DNA of 64,000 bases from Lysinibacillus parviboronicapiens (GTDB taxonomy: Bacteria; Bacillota; Bacilli; Bacillales_A; Planococcaceae), in contig NZ_PYWI01000001.1 in NCBI RefSeq assembly GCF_003049575.1, forward strand, positions 460,106-524,105, written 5' to 3'. A program made the position numbers and the translations under genes. This document shows positions 16,570 to 26,212 of this stretch, in pieces. The notes under the pieces are model-generated. The model ran no database searches and was not told where the DNA came from. It saw only the letters and a program-made list of their open reading frames with translations. Numbering within the stretch: position 1 is the first letter of the stretch; the number at the start of each line of letters is the position of its first letter.

Positions 16570-18576
16570 TTAACTTACAAAATATTTTTTAACTATAGAT
16601 TCTACAGGCAATGGCTTGTTATATAAATATCCTTGCCCCTTTTGACAATGATGTCGTTTTAAAAAGGCAACTTGTGATGGTTCTTCAATGCCCTCTGCGA
16701 TAACCTCAAGCCCTAAATTATGAGACATTGAAATAATAGCCTTAATTATCGCTTCGTTTTTATCATCTTTTTCAATGTCGGCAATAAATGACTGATCTAT
16801 TTTTATAATATCAATTGGATACCGTTTTAAATAGCTAAGTGACGAATATCCTGTGCCAAAATCATCCACCGAAACAAAAACACCTAACTGCTTCAATTCC
16901 GTTAAGATGGAAAACGTTTCATGGACATTTGTCATTGAGCTTTCCGTAATCTCTACCTCTATTAACTCAGGCGATACATTATACTTCTTTAAAGTTGCTT
17001 TAATTTTCCGTGCAAAGTTTTCTTTTCTAAATTGCTTCGGTGAAATATTAATGGCAATACGTACTGGACGATACCCTTTCATATGCCACTCTTTTTGATA
17101 GCGACATACCTCATCAATAATCCAATCACCTATCTCTATTATTAAGCCTGATGCTTCTGCAATCGGGATAAACTGTGCAGGTGAAACAAAACCAAATTTA
17201 CGATTGTTCCATCGTAACAATGCTTCAAAGCTATTGATGCTATTATTGTTTAAATCCATTTGTGGTTGTAAATGGATACTTAACTCATTAAATTCAATAG
17301 CGCGGCGTAAATGCGCCTCCATCAATGCCTCATTTGGAAAAACAGTTGTCATATCTTCTCGATAGTAACGGAAATGTGAACGTCCATGCTCTTTAACTGA
17401 AAATAGTGCTTGATCTGCTTTTCGAACTAGTGTTTCTATATCATTTCCATCCGCTGGGCTAAGCGAAATACCGATTGAAACGCTAATAAAGTATTCTTGG
17501 CCATCAATCATGAATGGTTGTTTTAACACCTCTAAAATTGAATTCGCTATATGCTCAATTTTACTAATCGACGCATCTTTTAGAATGAAAATAAATTCAT
17601 CACTATTATAGCGATAAAGCGAACATTTTGAGTGACAGAGCTCACTTAACCTTTGGCTGAACTTGCGCATAAGCTCGTCGCCTTTTCCCTCACCAAGAGA
17701 TTCATTGAACTTTTTAAAACGATCTATGTCCACTAAAATAAGTGCTGCTTGCCTATTAACATTCTTCTTATCGTTCAAATGAAGGAGCCAGTGTTCTTTA
17801 AATGCCTTGCGATTCCAAATACCTGTTAATTCATCCATTAGTGCAAGATAATAGAACGCCTCTTGCTCATTTATAAATGAATTCGCATCTTTCACAAATA
17901 AGTGCACACCAACTATTTCACCCTTATAATACGTAGGGTGCGTACGTAAATAAAATGGTTCGTTACTCAACATTTGATCCTGAAATAAACATTTTGGCAT
18001 ACCAAAAGCAGAACCCCTAATAGTTTTCGAAAATAACAACTTAAATTCGTTTAAATACTCACTCTCTACTAATGAAAAAATATCTAATCCTATCAGGCAG
18101 TGGTGCTTATTTGGCAAGAGGGAAGTAGCCGCAATATTTTGATGAATAATACGACCCTGTAAATCAGTCGTTAGCACTGGACTTACATGCTGTTCTACAA
18201 ATTGCAAATACGGCTTAGAATCGTTCTGTTCTTCACGTAGTATAATCGCGACAATTTTGTCCGCTAGTTGTTGTACACTAACTGCAAATGTTTTTGATTT
18301 GCGTCCCGTATAGTGGTCCAACGTTCGAACAACATTAAATTCTTGTTGTAAAATATTCAATAATTGCTGCCAGCTTTGCTCTGTAAAAAAACAGTGTGCT
18401 TGTATGGCATTTGCATCCTGTAGCTCAATAAAAGACGATAGTTTGTCATTATAATCTACGATTTCATACGCTATTGTATCAACTTTTCTCAAGCATACTA
18501 CTGCATCAAATGGATTGAGCTGTAACACTTGATGATAGCTTGCAAATTGCGCTACATTCTCTTTATTTTTTTTCAT
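16570..18576 (-). CDS. Cyclic-di-GMP phosphodiesterase with degenerate GGDEF domain
   Basis: About 668 residues, no membrane spans. A PAS-like sensor part (about 120-245) precedes a GGDEF domain (about 250-405) and an EAL domain (about 420-665). The GGDEF signature is YNSDEF, so the two glycines are lost and cyclase activity is doubtful. The EAL domain is complete: FEALLRW, NISPKQF, EITES, DDFGTGYSSLSYL and IAEGIE. It most likely hydrolyses c-di-GMP, possibly regulated by the GGDEF and PAS parts. The start follows GAGGG. It lies 52 bases after ppk with no visible terminator between. Confidence 0.88.
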   Translation of the reverse strand: MKKNKENVAQFASYHQVLQLNPFDAVVCLRKVDTIAYEIVDYNDKLSSFIELQDANAIQAHCFFTEQSWQQLLNILQQEFNVVRTLDHYTGRKSKTFAVSVQQLADKIVAIILREEQNDSKPYLQFVEQHVSPVLTTDLQGRIIHQNIAATSLLPNKHHCLIGLDIFSLVESEYLNEFKLLFSKTIRGSAFGMPKCLFQDQMLSNEPFYLRTHPTYYKGEIVGVHLFVKDANSFINEQEAFYYLALMDELTGIWNRKAFKEHWLLHLNDKKNVNRQAALILVDIDRFKKFNESLGEGKGDELMRKFSQRLSELCHSKCSLYRYNSDEFIFILKDASISKIEHIANSILEVLKQPFMIDGQEYFISVSIGISLSPADGNDIETLVRKADQALFSVKEHGRSHFRYYREDMTTVFPNEALMEAHLRRAIEFNELSIHLQPQMDLNNNSINSFEALLRWNNRKFGFVSPAQFIPIAEASGLIIEIGDWIIDEVCRYQKEWHMKGYRPVRIAINISPKQFRKENFARKIKATLKKYNVSPELIEVEITESSMTNVHETFSILTELKQLGVFVSVDDFGTGYSSLSYLKRYPIDIIKIDQSFIADIEKDDKNEAIIKAIISMSHNLGLEVIAEGIEEPSQVAFLKRHHCQKGQGYLYNKPLPVESIVKKYFVS

Positions 18577-18628
18577 TATATCCCTCACTAAGTAGCGTGT
18601 TTGCTCTATTCAATATCCAAAATGTAAG

Positions 18629-20785
18629 TTATTCTTCATCTAGCGTTGGCTTTAATGCTTCCTTTAAAAATATTTCCTGGCTGTTAATGGGGTCCTCACC
18701 GCGGTCAAACTCTTTATAATGATATTTTCCATTCGAGTCTTGAATACGTGATTTTGCCGTATCCACCAATTGTTTGTTCATAATGTCAATAATACGAGCT
18801 TTTGCTTCACTTGCATATACAGGGAATAAAATTTCTACACGCTTAATCATATTACGCGTCATCATATCCGCTGAAGACAGATAAACCTTGTTCTCCCCAT
18901 TATGGTGGAACCAATAAATACGCGAGTGTTCAAGGAAACGACCAACAATACTTGTTACGGTTATGTTATCACTAATTCCTGGAATGCCAGGTCGAATACA
19001 ACAAATACCTCGAATAATGAGCTCTACTTTCACCCCTGCAATAGATGCCTCATATAGCTTCATCATCAAATCCTTATCCGTTAATGAATTCATTTTCGCG
19101 CGGATAAAACCGTTTCCGTATTTCTTATGGCAAGCAATCTCCTCATCCATTAGACGAATAAATTCATCTCGAATATCAAATGGCGCTACAACTAAATGAT
19201 TAAAGGTTGGCTTCTCAGTATAACCGCTTAAATAGTTAAAGAAATTAGTTGCATCAATGCCAAATTCCTTATCCGAAGTTATTATGCCCATATCTGTGTA
19301 AATTTTTGCAGTTGCATCATTATAATTCCCTGTACCAAGATGTACAAAGCGTTCTATTTTCCCGTTTCGTCGGCTGACAACAAGCGTTATTTTGGAGTGC
19401 GTCTTTAAATTGTTCATACCATAAATGACCAGACATCCAGCTTGTTCAAGTTGCTTCGCCCAGTGCACATTATTTTCTTCATCGAAACGTGCTTTTAGCT
19501 CTACTAACACAGTCACTTGCTTACCATTTTCCGCCGCTAGCTTTAATGCCTGGATAATCGGAGAATTTCCACTCACACGGTATAATGTTTGTTTTATCGC
19601 TAATACGTTGGGATTGACCGCAGCCTCCGTTATAAAATCTACTATTGGTGCGAATGACTCGTATGGATGATGGAAAAAAATGTCCTGCTGTAATGCTTTT
19701 TCAAAAATATTTTCATCAGACTGTAAATCTAATGGCGGTTGTGGGATAAAACTTTCATATTCTAAATGTTCACGCCCTACAGCAATACCTTTTACAAACG
19801 AGAACATAAACGTTAAATCTAACGGGCCATCAATATGAAAAACATCTGTTTCTTCAATTTCAAATTCCTCTAATAAGTAAGCGAGTACCTCATCATTCAT
19901 TTCGCCTACGCGTACTTCTAGACGACTTCCTAAACCCCATTTACGTTTCTTTAACTCTTTTTCTATTTCTACCAGTAGGTCCCGTGCGCCTTCTTCGTGA
20001 ATTGTTAAATCTGCATTACGTGTTAAGCGGAAAGCTTGTGCTGACTTGACACTATAGCCATAGAATAATTTTTCGATATGCGCTACAATAACATCCTCAA
20101 GTAATACAACGACTGTTTCACCTTCTGAAGAGGGTACTTTAATATAACGATCTAAAACAGATGGGACTTGTACAATCGCTACTCTTTCATGATTTTCTGC
20201 ATTTGACTCATCTTGCTCTAATAGAACAAGTAAATTTAATGTCTTCCCTAGAAGCGTCGGGAACGGACGATATGCATCCACAGCTACCGGTGTTAACACT
20301 GGGAAGATTGTTTCAGCAAACATTTCATTGATGAAGGCCTTTTGTGTATTTGTTAAATCCTTCATGTCTGCAATATGTACATTATGTTGTGGTAGTAAAT
20401 CATAAATTAAATGTCGGTATACTTCAGTTTGTCGACGAACTAAAGCTTGCGTGCGCTCCGCTATCTTTGCTAATTGCTCTTTTGGTGTTAAGCCAGATTT
20501 ATTTTCAGGCTTATGAAAACCAGCTCGGACCTGATCCTGAAGACCCGCCACACGTACCATGAAAAATTCATCTAAATTCGAACTAAAAATCGCCAAAAAT
20601 TTCAAACGCTCTAGCAGAGGATTATTTTCATCCTCTGCCTCTTCTAAAACACGTTCATTGAATGCAAGCCAGCTTAATTCCCGATTATTGTAATATTGAG
20701 GTTTTGCAATTTCCTCTAATAATCGGTTATATGTTTCTGAATGTTCTTCTTCATGTAAGCGATCGTTCGTTACTTCAGTTGTCAT
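18629..20785 (-). CDS. ppk: Polyphosphate kinase PPK1
   Basis: 718 residues, the normal PPK1 length. It has the N-terminal NRELSWLAFNERVLEEA block, SSNLDEFFMVRVAGL, the catalytic-histidine segment NLKTHSKITLVV, HLGTGNYNDATAKIYTDMG, and the C-terminal SSADMMTRNMIKRVEILFPV. It polymerises the gamma-phosphate of ATP into polyphosphate. The start at 20785 (MTTEV) follows a GGGTGG site and overlaps the end of ppx by 11 bases, so the two are coupled. Confidence 0.95.
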   Translation of the reverse strand: MTTEVTNDRLHEEEHSETYNRLLEEIAKPQYYNNRELSWLAFNERVLEEAEDENNPLLERLKFLAIFSSNLDEFFMVRVAGLQDQVRAGFHKPENKSGLTPKEQLAKIAERTQALVRRQTEVYRHLIYDLLPQHNVHIADMKDLTNTQKAFINEMFAETIFPVLTPVAVDAYRPFPTLLGKTLNLLVLLEQDESNAENHERVAIVQVPSVLDRYIKVPSSEGETVVVLLEDVIVAHIEKLFYGYSVKSAQAFRLTRNADLTIHEEGARDLLVEIEKELKKRKWGLGSRLEVRVGEMNDEVLAYLLEEFEIEETDVFHIDGPLDLTFMFSFVKGIAVGREHLEYESFIPQPPLDLQSDENIFEKALQQDIFFHHPYESFAPIVDFITEAAVNPNVLAIKQTLYRVSGNSPIIQALKLAAENGKQVTVLVELKARFDEENNVHWAKQLEQAGCLVIYGMNNLKTHSKITLVVSRRNGKIERFVHLGTGNYNDATAKIYTDMGIITSDKEFGIDATNFFNYLSGYTEKPTFNHLVVAPFDIRDEFIRLMDEEIACHKKYGNGFIRAKMNSLTDKDLMMKLYEASIAGVKVELIIRGICCIRPGIPGISDNITVTSIVGRFLEHSRIYWFHHNGENKVYLSSADMMTRNMIKRVEILFPVYASEAKARIIDIMNKQLVDTAKSRIQDSNGKYHYKEFDRGEDPINSQEIFLKEALKPTLDEE

Positions 20786-22328
20786 TACTTTTCCACCCTT
20801 CTTCAATAAAATTCACTTTGATAGGTATCTTTAATGTACGCTCTAAATGCTTTTTATGGCGATTCGCTTGATATTTTTCGGCAGCAGCATTATTTTTCAC
20901 ATAGACATCAAGTTGTGCAAAACTTTCCTTTTTATGCAGCTCAATTGCGTGTACGATATTACGTTTTGATACATTTAATGAATAGACGAATTTTAAAAGC
21001 GCACCTAGTTCACGTATTTTTCGATATTCCTCACGGCTCATCCATTCTGTAAATGGCGCAGCAAATCGCTGATAATAATCTTTATTTTTATATGAAGCTA
21101 AAAGGGCTAATTTTACACGTTCTTTATGATTCAAACCATCAATCGATTGATTGGCAATTAAATAAAAAGTATGTTGGCTAGCAGAACTTAATTCTATATA
21201 TTCTCCAATATTAAATACCTTTGCTGCTTTCCTTAATAATTGCAAGTCCGTACCGTCAAATTGTAAATAACTTAAATGGCAGCACTCACGGTACAATTGA
21301 TCTGCCAAATGCATTAAATAATCCACTTCTGCCTCGGTGCGCCCATATTGCCTTGCTAGCCTTCTAGCGTTTCCCTCAAAAACATTGTTTTTATCAAAAG
21401 CACTATCATCAGTTTGTAAAATACGGTGAATAATTAGCCCTTCTCGTAAACCTTTTTTTGTTAGCTGAAACACTTCACTGCCTACAACTTCCATTAGTAC
21501 ACGGAATACTTCCAATGCCGGCACAATAATATCGGCACGGTCAGAGGATAGTCCATCTAACTGTTTCAATTCATTAAAACTTAAATTTCCTAGATACATA
21601 CTTAGCTTTTCTAAATCCTGCTTTGGTATTTCATAGCCATGCACACTAGCGATAGGATATTCACGCTGTTGTTGATGGATTTGAGCGATGTTTCGCGCAC
21701 TACCACCAATTGCTATTATCGGCAAACCTACCTGTTGAATCCAAGGCAGCGATGTAAACTGCTCCTTCACAAACGTAATGAGCTCTTTCTTTTCACTGCT
21801 ATTCAAAATGTCTCCTTTTACGAAACGTTGTTTTAAAGACACTGTGCCAAATGGAAAACTAAATGTTTTTTTGAGCTGTTTATGTTCAAAGAGGGTTATT
21901 TCCGTACTACCGCCACCAATATCAATGGTCACTGCAGATTGTGTTCCTATGGAATGTACGACAGCAACATAGCCATAGTAAGCCTCTTCTTGCTCAGACA
22001 ACAGCTCAATTTGAATGCCTGTCCGTTCCAGCATTAGAGTAATAATGCTCTCTCTATTTGTGGCCTGGCGAATTGCCGCAGTAGCAGCAGCCTTTACATC
22101 GACAACCTCAAAATCGTCAAGCATTGCTTTAAAGGTCAATAAAGTTTCTGTTAATACCTGAATGCCCTCTTCTGACATTTCACCTGATGGTTGCAAATAT
22201 GTACGTAATCGAGCAACCGTTTTTATATTTCCAAGCTCACGCAGTCCTTCCTCATTATCATATTGATAAAGGACTAAACGAATGGTATTCGAGCCAATAT
22301 CGATAATTGCCGTTTTCAAACCATCCAA
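20775..22328 (-). CDS. ppx: Ppx/GppA exopolyphosphatase
   Basis: About 517 residues. The actin-like phosphatase motifs are AIIDIGSNTIRLVLY near the N-terminus and VTIDIGGGSTEI near 140, followed by GGSARNIA and an HD-like C-terminal helical region. It removes terminal phosphates from polyphosphate or pppGpp. The chosen start is a TTG at 22328 preceded by AAAGGAAG; the ATG codons farther upstream (22391, 22358) lack a site and lie close to the preceding terminator. It pairs with ppk in a polyphosphate metabolism operon. Confidence 0.88.
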   Translation of the reverse strand: MDGLKTAIIDIGSNTIRLVLYQYDNEEGLRELGNIKTVARLRTYLQPSGEMSEEGIQVLTETLLTFKAMLDDFEVVDVKAAATAAIRQATNRESIITLMLERTGIQIELLSEQEEAYYGYVAVVHSIGTQSAVTIDIGGGSTEITLFEHKQLKKTFSFPFGTVSLKQRFVKGDILNSSEKKELITFVKEQFTSLPWIQQVGLPIIAIGGSARNIAQIHQQQREYPIASVHGYEIPKQDLEKLSMYLGNLSFNELKQLDGLSSDRADIIVPALEVFRVLMEVVGSEVFQLTKKGLREGLIIHRILQTDDSAFDKNNVFEGNARRLARQYGRTEAEVDYLMHLADQLYRECCHLSYLQFDGTDLQLLRKAAKVFNIGEYIELSSASQHTFYLIANQSIDGLNHKERVKLALLASYKNKDYYQRFAAPFTEWMSREEYRKIRELGALLKFVYSLNVSKRNIVHAIELHKKESFAQLDVYVKNNAAAEKYQANRHKKHLERTLKIPIKVNFIEEGWKSNDN

Positions 22329-22400
22329 ATAATACACTTCCTTTACGCGGAAAATCATCCTAGTTTTATTATCATGTGTTAGAAATACCATGATCTATAC

Positions 22401-22442
22401 AAAAAAGTCGGAACCTAAAAGGTATCCGACTTACTTTTGTTT
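22401..22442 (-). terminator. Terminator after cheV
   Basis: The stem AAGTCGGA / TCCGACTT with ACC/GGT continuation is followed on the minus strand by TTTTTTG. It separates cheV from ppx. Confidence 0.85.
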
Positions 22443-22499
22443 ATTAATATACTTTCAGGATACCCATTATTAAAATTGTGAAGTATCTTTTCTCCAACT

Positions 22500-23402
22500 C
22501 TATAAGATGAGTTGATCTACGCGTAAAATAAGCTCTGCAATTTCTGGTTTACTAATTTGGTCTTCTGCCCCAACTTGGTCACCTTTATGACGAAGGTCAT
22601 CGGTAATTAAACTTGAGAAGATAATAACAGGTAGTTTTTGCAAGTCTGGATGTTCTTTAATTTTACGTGTTAAATGATGACCATCCATTTGTGGCATTTC
22701 AATATCCGTTACAACTAATTGAATATGCTCCGTTACATCATTACCACTTTTTGCGAGTGATTCTAAGTAATCATAAGCATCACGGCCATTTTCGAAGAAC
22801 TCGACATTCACATAGCCTGCTTCATTCATCGTATCGAATAATAATTTACGTAGTAAAGGTGAATCCTCAGCAATTAAAATACGTTTTTCTGAACGATCTC
22901 GTTTACCCAATTTTTTCACTGAATCTACACTAATGCCTGAATCAGGGTTGATATCCACCATAATTTTCTCAAAATCAAGTAATAGAATCATTTGTTCATT
23001 CTGCTTAATGACACCGATTACTTGTGAAGTACCTCCCTGATACATATCTGATGGTTTTTCGATTTGATTCCATGAAATACGGTGAATTTGCGTTACATTA
23101 TCTACATGGAATACAACGCGTTGTTTATTAAATTCAGCAACAATATATTTTTGTTGCGGATTCCGTACTGCATTTTCAATGCCCAGCACTCGCAGCATAT
23201 CTACAACCGGTAATACCTCACCTCGTAATTGTATAATTCCTTCTACATGCGGGTGCGCGTGTGGAATAAATGTTACTTGAATGGGTTGAATAATTTCTTT
23301 CACTTTAATTACATTAATACCGAATTTATTGTTAGCTACTTCAAATTCAACGATTTCTAGCTCATTTGTGCCACTTTCTAATAATATGCCTTTATGTTCC
23401 AA
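22500..23402 (-). CDS. cheV: Chemotaxis protein CheV (CheW-receiver fusion)
   Basis: 300 residues. The N-terminal CheW-like coupling domain (about 1-155) contains GIIQLRGEVLPVVDMLRVLG. The C-terminal receiver domain (about 170-300) has the acidic pair AEDSP, the phospho-acceptor aspartate in VVTDIEMPQMDG, and the conserved lysine in QISKPE. CheV couples chemoreceptors to CheA and aids adaptation through phosphorylation. Length and order match Bacillus CheV. No other chemotaxis gene is adjacent. Confidence 0.94.
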   Translation of the reverse strand: MEHKGILLESGTNELEIVEFEVANNKFGINVIKVKEIIQPIQVTFIPHAHPHVEGIIQLRGEVLPVVDMLRVLGIENAVRNPQQKYIVAEFNKQRVVFHVDNVTQIHRISWNQIEKPSDMYQGGTSQVIGVIKQNEQMILLLDFEKIMVDINPDSGISVDSVKKLGKRDRSEKRILIAEDSPLLRKLLFDTMNEAGYVNVEFFENGRDAYDYLESLAKSGNDVTEHIQLVVTDIEMPQMDGHHLTRKIKEHPDLQKLPVIIFSSLITDDLRHKGDQVGAEDQISKPEIAELILRVDQLIL

Positions 23403-23470
23403 AGCAACCCCGCTCCTTTCTGTTCAACTTCTATTAATAATTCAATTGTATCATAGGCAATACATTTCTC

Positions 23471-24793
23471 CTACTTGCTATTTCCATTTTTATCATTAAC
23501 TTTTAGATGAACCAATAGCCCAATTACCGTCATTAAAATTAATGTGGACAATGCAACACGGCTAGCTAAAGTACCGTAGTCCTTCATCCATAGTGTGACC
23601 GTTCCATAGACAGCTGGTCCTATAATTGAGGATACTTTACCCGAAAAAGCAAACAATCCGAAAAATTGCCCACGTTTCTCAATCGGTGATAGTTCAATAA
23701 TATATGTTCTAGATGTTACCCACATTGAGCCTAACGATATACCAAACATACTGCCTGCGATCCAGAACATCCATTGTTCTGTAGCAAAGACAGCAAAGAC
23801 TAAAGCAATAATCATTAACAGTGCTACCAACGTAATTGCTCGTTTAGCACCAATCGCTTTCGTAATGTAACCAAATGCCAGCGAGCCGATAATTGTAGAC
23901 AACGTAGATACTAAATAGAGTATGATAAATTGGCCGGAAGTAAAGCCAACAATCGTTGTTGCATAGACAGCCATCATAGCAATAGTCGTGGCAATGGCAT
24001 CATTTATAAAGAAGTAAGCAATCATAAAAGTAAAAATCGCTTTATATTGTTTCATATCCTTAAAAGTTTGGATAATTTCCTTATAGCCATCGATAAACTT
24101 AATTTTTTTGCGCTGTTCTTTTGGAATTGGCGTATCTTTATTAATAAAAAATAATGGCAATGAAAATAATAAATACAAAATCGCCGTTGGAATAAATGCA
24201 CGATGGAAATCACTACTACCAACATATAAATAAACGAGTAAGCCAAATACTGTGCCTAAATAACCTATTGCCACTCCATAACCAGAAATAAGTGGCATTT
24301 CTGCTTTTGTACCCAAATCACCCATCATCGAATCATAGAATACAAGACTAGAATTAAAAAAGAATTTCGCAATGACAAAACTGGCTACAACTAAAAATAA
24401 ACTAAGCGGTACGCCCGAAAAATTCGGGGTCGATTGTAAATTAGCAAATATACCCATCATAAAGGTAAAGAAAATAGAGATAGAGGCAAACCACACGATA
24501 AATCTTTTTTTATAGCCTGTATTATCAATCCATACCCCGAATAATGGTGAAAACACCACAAGGAAAAAGCTTGCTATGGCATTGGCATAAGAAATAAATG
24601 TGCTGGTCACTTGTTGCATCACTTCATTTGTTCCTAAAACCTCATCCATATAAAATGGGAAAAATATAGTATTTATATTTGAAGAAAATATCGTATTAGC
24701 AAAATCATAAAATGCCCAAGATAATATTGGCAATGATAAATAGAGTGCTAGCTGACTTCGATGCTGTGCTTCCCCTGCTGGCCTCTGCTTCAT
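23471..24793 (-). CDS. MFS transporter of the UMF1/Atg22-like family
   Basis: 440 residues with about 12 predicted membrane spans. The N-terminal WAFYDFANTIFSSNINTIFFP is the signature of the UMF1 family, related to the vacuolar effluxer Atg22, and GSMWVTSRTYIIELSPIEKRGQFFGLFAFSGK is the equivalent of the A-like motif in the second half. The substrate is not known for most bacterial members. Ribosome-binding site GGAGGAG. Confidence 0.88.
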   Translation of the reverse strand: MKQRPAGEAQHRSQLALYLSLPILSWAFYDFANTIFSSNINTIFFPFYMDEVLGTNEVMQQVTSTFISYANAIASFFLVVFSPLFGVWIDNTGYKKRFIVWFASISIFFTFMMGIFANLQSTPNFSGVPLSLFLVVASFVIAKFFFNSSLVFYDSMMGDLGTKAEMPLISGYGVAIGYLGTVFGLLVYLYVGSSDFHRAFIPTAILYLLFSLPLFFINKDTPIPKEQRKKIKFIDGYKEIIQTFKDMKQYKAIFTFMIAYFFINDAIATTIAMMAVYATTIVGFTSGQFIILYLVSTLSTIIGSLAFGYITKAIGAKRAITLVALLMIIALVFAVFATEQWMFWIAGSMFGISLGSMWVTSRTYIIELSPIEKRGQFFGLFAFSGKVSSIIGPAVYGTVTLWMKDYGTLASRVALSTLILMTVIGLLVHLKVNDKNGNSK

Positions 24794-25130
24794 TAAACTC
24801 CTCCTTTTCTTTTCTTATAATATTAAATTAATTCCACTATGAATTAAAAAATACCTTTTGTTTAACTAAAATTAATATTATTTACAATATAATAAGGTTT
24901 GTTATTTACAGAATTTTCAAAATTCAATAACGAAAAAACTTTTCCAGTTAGAAAGATAGCTACTGAAAGTCTGCATTAGGATTCTCTTTTATTAACAATT
25001 AGTCTTAAACATTTAGTAAGTAATTAGCTTTGGAAATGTGCCATTATGCTTTTATAAAGATTATGTCTGACACCTTTGTTTTAGTAAGGCCGTAAGCTTT
25101 AAATATTTTATGATGATGACTTCTTAAGAA
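24794..25130. other. AT-rich gap, no gene seen
   Basis: This very AT-rich stretch shows no coding frame with a ribosome-binding site and no strong hairpin except the HxlR terminator at its right edge. It probably holds the promoter of the MFS gene at its left end. Confidence 0.6.
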
Positions 25131-25163
25131 AAAAGATATCCAAGACCCCTTCACTTGGATATC
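25128..25163 (-). terminator. Terminator after hxlR (25171)
   Basis: A perfect 10-base stem GATATCCAAG / CTTGGATATC is followed on the minus strand by TTTTTTCTT. Confidence 0.88.
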
Positions 25164-25170
25164 CTTTGCA

Positions 25171-25503
25171 CTATTCATCCGTGTCAATCCACATAGAAGA
25201 CCATTGTTCAATAGCTTGAAGAACTGGTGCGAGTGCATGTCCTTTTGCTGTCAGCTCATACTCGATCACTACGGGAGTGGATGGAATAACTGTACGTATC
25301 ACGATGTGCTCAATCTCTAATTCTTTTAATCGCTCCGTTAACACCCGACTGCTAATATTCAATTTACTCTTAATGTTTGAGAATCGTTGAGGACCCTCTA
25401 ATAACTGATAAATAAGCAAGGTATTCCAACGGTGATTTAATATTTTTAATGCCTTTTCAAATCGTGGACAAATTTTTCTTTGCTCCAATTTACCTGCCTC
25501 CAT
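25171..25503 (-). CDS. HxlR family transcriptional regulator
   Basis: 110 residues, a single winged helix-turn-helix: CPRFEKALKILNHRWNTLLIYQLLEGPQRFSNIK, SSRVLTERLKELE and YELTAKGHAL are diagnostic of HxlR. The family usually controls a divergent gene in response to redox, electrophile or aldehyde signals. Here the divergent gene encodes a DoxX protein. A TTG codon at 25488 with GGAGG upstream is an equally plausible start. Confidence 0.88.
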   Translation of the reverse strand: MEAGKLEQRKICPRFEKALKILNHRWNTLLIYQLLEGPQRFSNIKSKLNISSRVLTERLKELEIEHIVIRTVIPSTPVVIEYELTAKGHALAPVLQAIEQWSSMWIDTDE

Positions 25504-25572
25504 TTTATTTTGTTCCTATATAACAGTATATCATTTTTCCGAAAACCATTCCCGAAAATAAAATTTAGTTAC

Positions 25573-25615
25573 TTGACAAAAGTTGTTTTTAAAAATAAAC
25601 TAAGTTACGAAATGT
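25573..25615 (+). promoter_or_regulatory. Promoter of the doxX gene with AGTTAC repeats
   Basis: TTGACA at 25573 and TAAACT at 25596 are separated by 17 bases. The sequence TTAGTTAC precedes the -35 element and CTAAGTTAC covers the -10 downstream edge, a repeated AGTTAC that the divergent HxlR protein may recognise. The promoter is read directly; the operator role is inference. Confidence 0.6.
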
Positions 25616-25645
25616 AAGTCTAAAAACAAAAAGGAGTTAATCACT

Positions 25646-26038
25646 ATGCAAAATATCGGTTCAACTATTTTACGTGTCGTACTTGGCATTATCTTTGCAG
25701 TCCATGGATTTCAAAAGTTTCAGGGGGGTATTGGATTCACAGCAGATTATTTTGATGTGATTGGTATACCTGGCTTTATGGCTTATATTGTTGCCATTAT
25801 AGAACTTGTCGGAGGTATTGCCATTATTTTAGGATTAGGTACAAGAATTTTTGGCGCTTTACTGACAATTACAATGGTTGTTGCAATCTTTACAGCAAAA
25901 CTTAGCGTTGGCTTTATTGGGGCAAATGGCTTGGCTGGTTATGAATTAGATTTAGCTTTAGCTGCAATGGCTTTATACTTTGCACTTGCAGGGGCTTCTA
26001 GTTATTCTATAGACGCAAAACTGTTTGATAAAGAGTAA
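25646..26038 (+). CDS. DoxX family membrane protein
   Basis: 130 residues with four hydrophobic spans. ILRVVLGIIFAVHGFQKFQGG near the N-terminus and IELVGGIAIILGLGTRIFG in the middle are typical DoxX motifs. These proteins sit in the cytoplasmic membrane and are linked to redox or thiol stress defence. The start follows AAGGAG. It is divergent from an HxlR regulator, a common arrangement. Confidence 0.9.
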   Translation: MQNIGSTILRVVLGIIFAVHGFQKFQGGIGFTADYFDVIGIPGFMAYIVAIIELVGGIAIILGLGTRIFGALLTITMVVAIFTAKLSVGFIGANGLAGYELDLALAAMALYFALAGASSYSIDAKLFDKE

Positions 26039-26090
26039 TGCTTCTTGTAGCTCGCTATTTTCTGTGTGGTAGTGAGTTGCTTTCTATATA

Positions 26091-26136
26091 AAAACCCGAA
26101 GCATCCCTCTTCGTTTGAGATGATACTTCGGGTTTT
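26091..26136. terminator. Bidirectional terminator between doxX and ykwC
   Basis: A long stem AAAACCCGAAG / CTTCGGGTTTT lies between convergent genes and supplies T-runs on both strands. Confidence 0.9.
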
Positions 26137-26212
26137 AATTTATTGTCTTAAAATCTAACTTTAATATATGTGATGAACGTGCGAAGATCCTTCATCGCTA
26201 ACTTTCAGGCAT

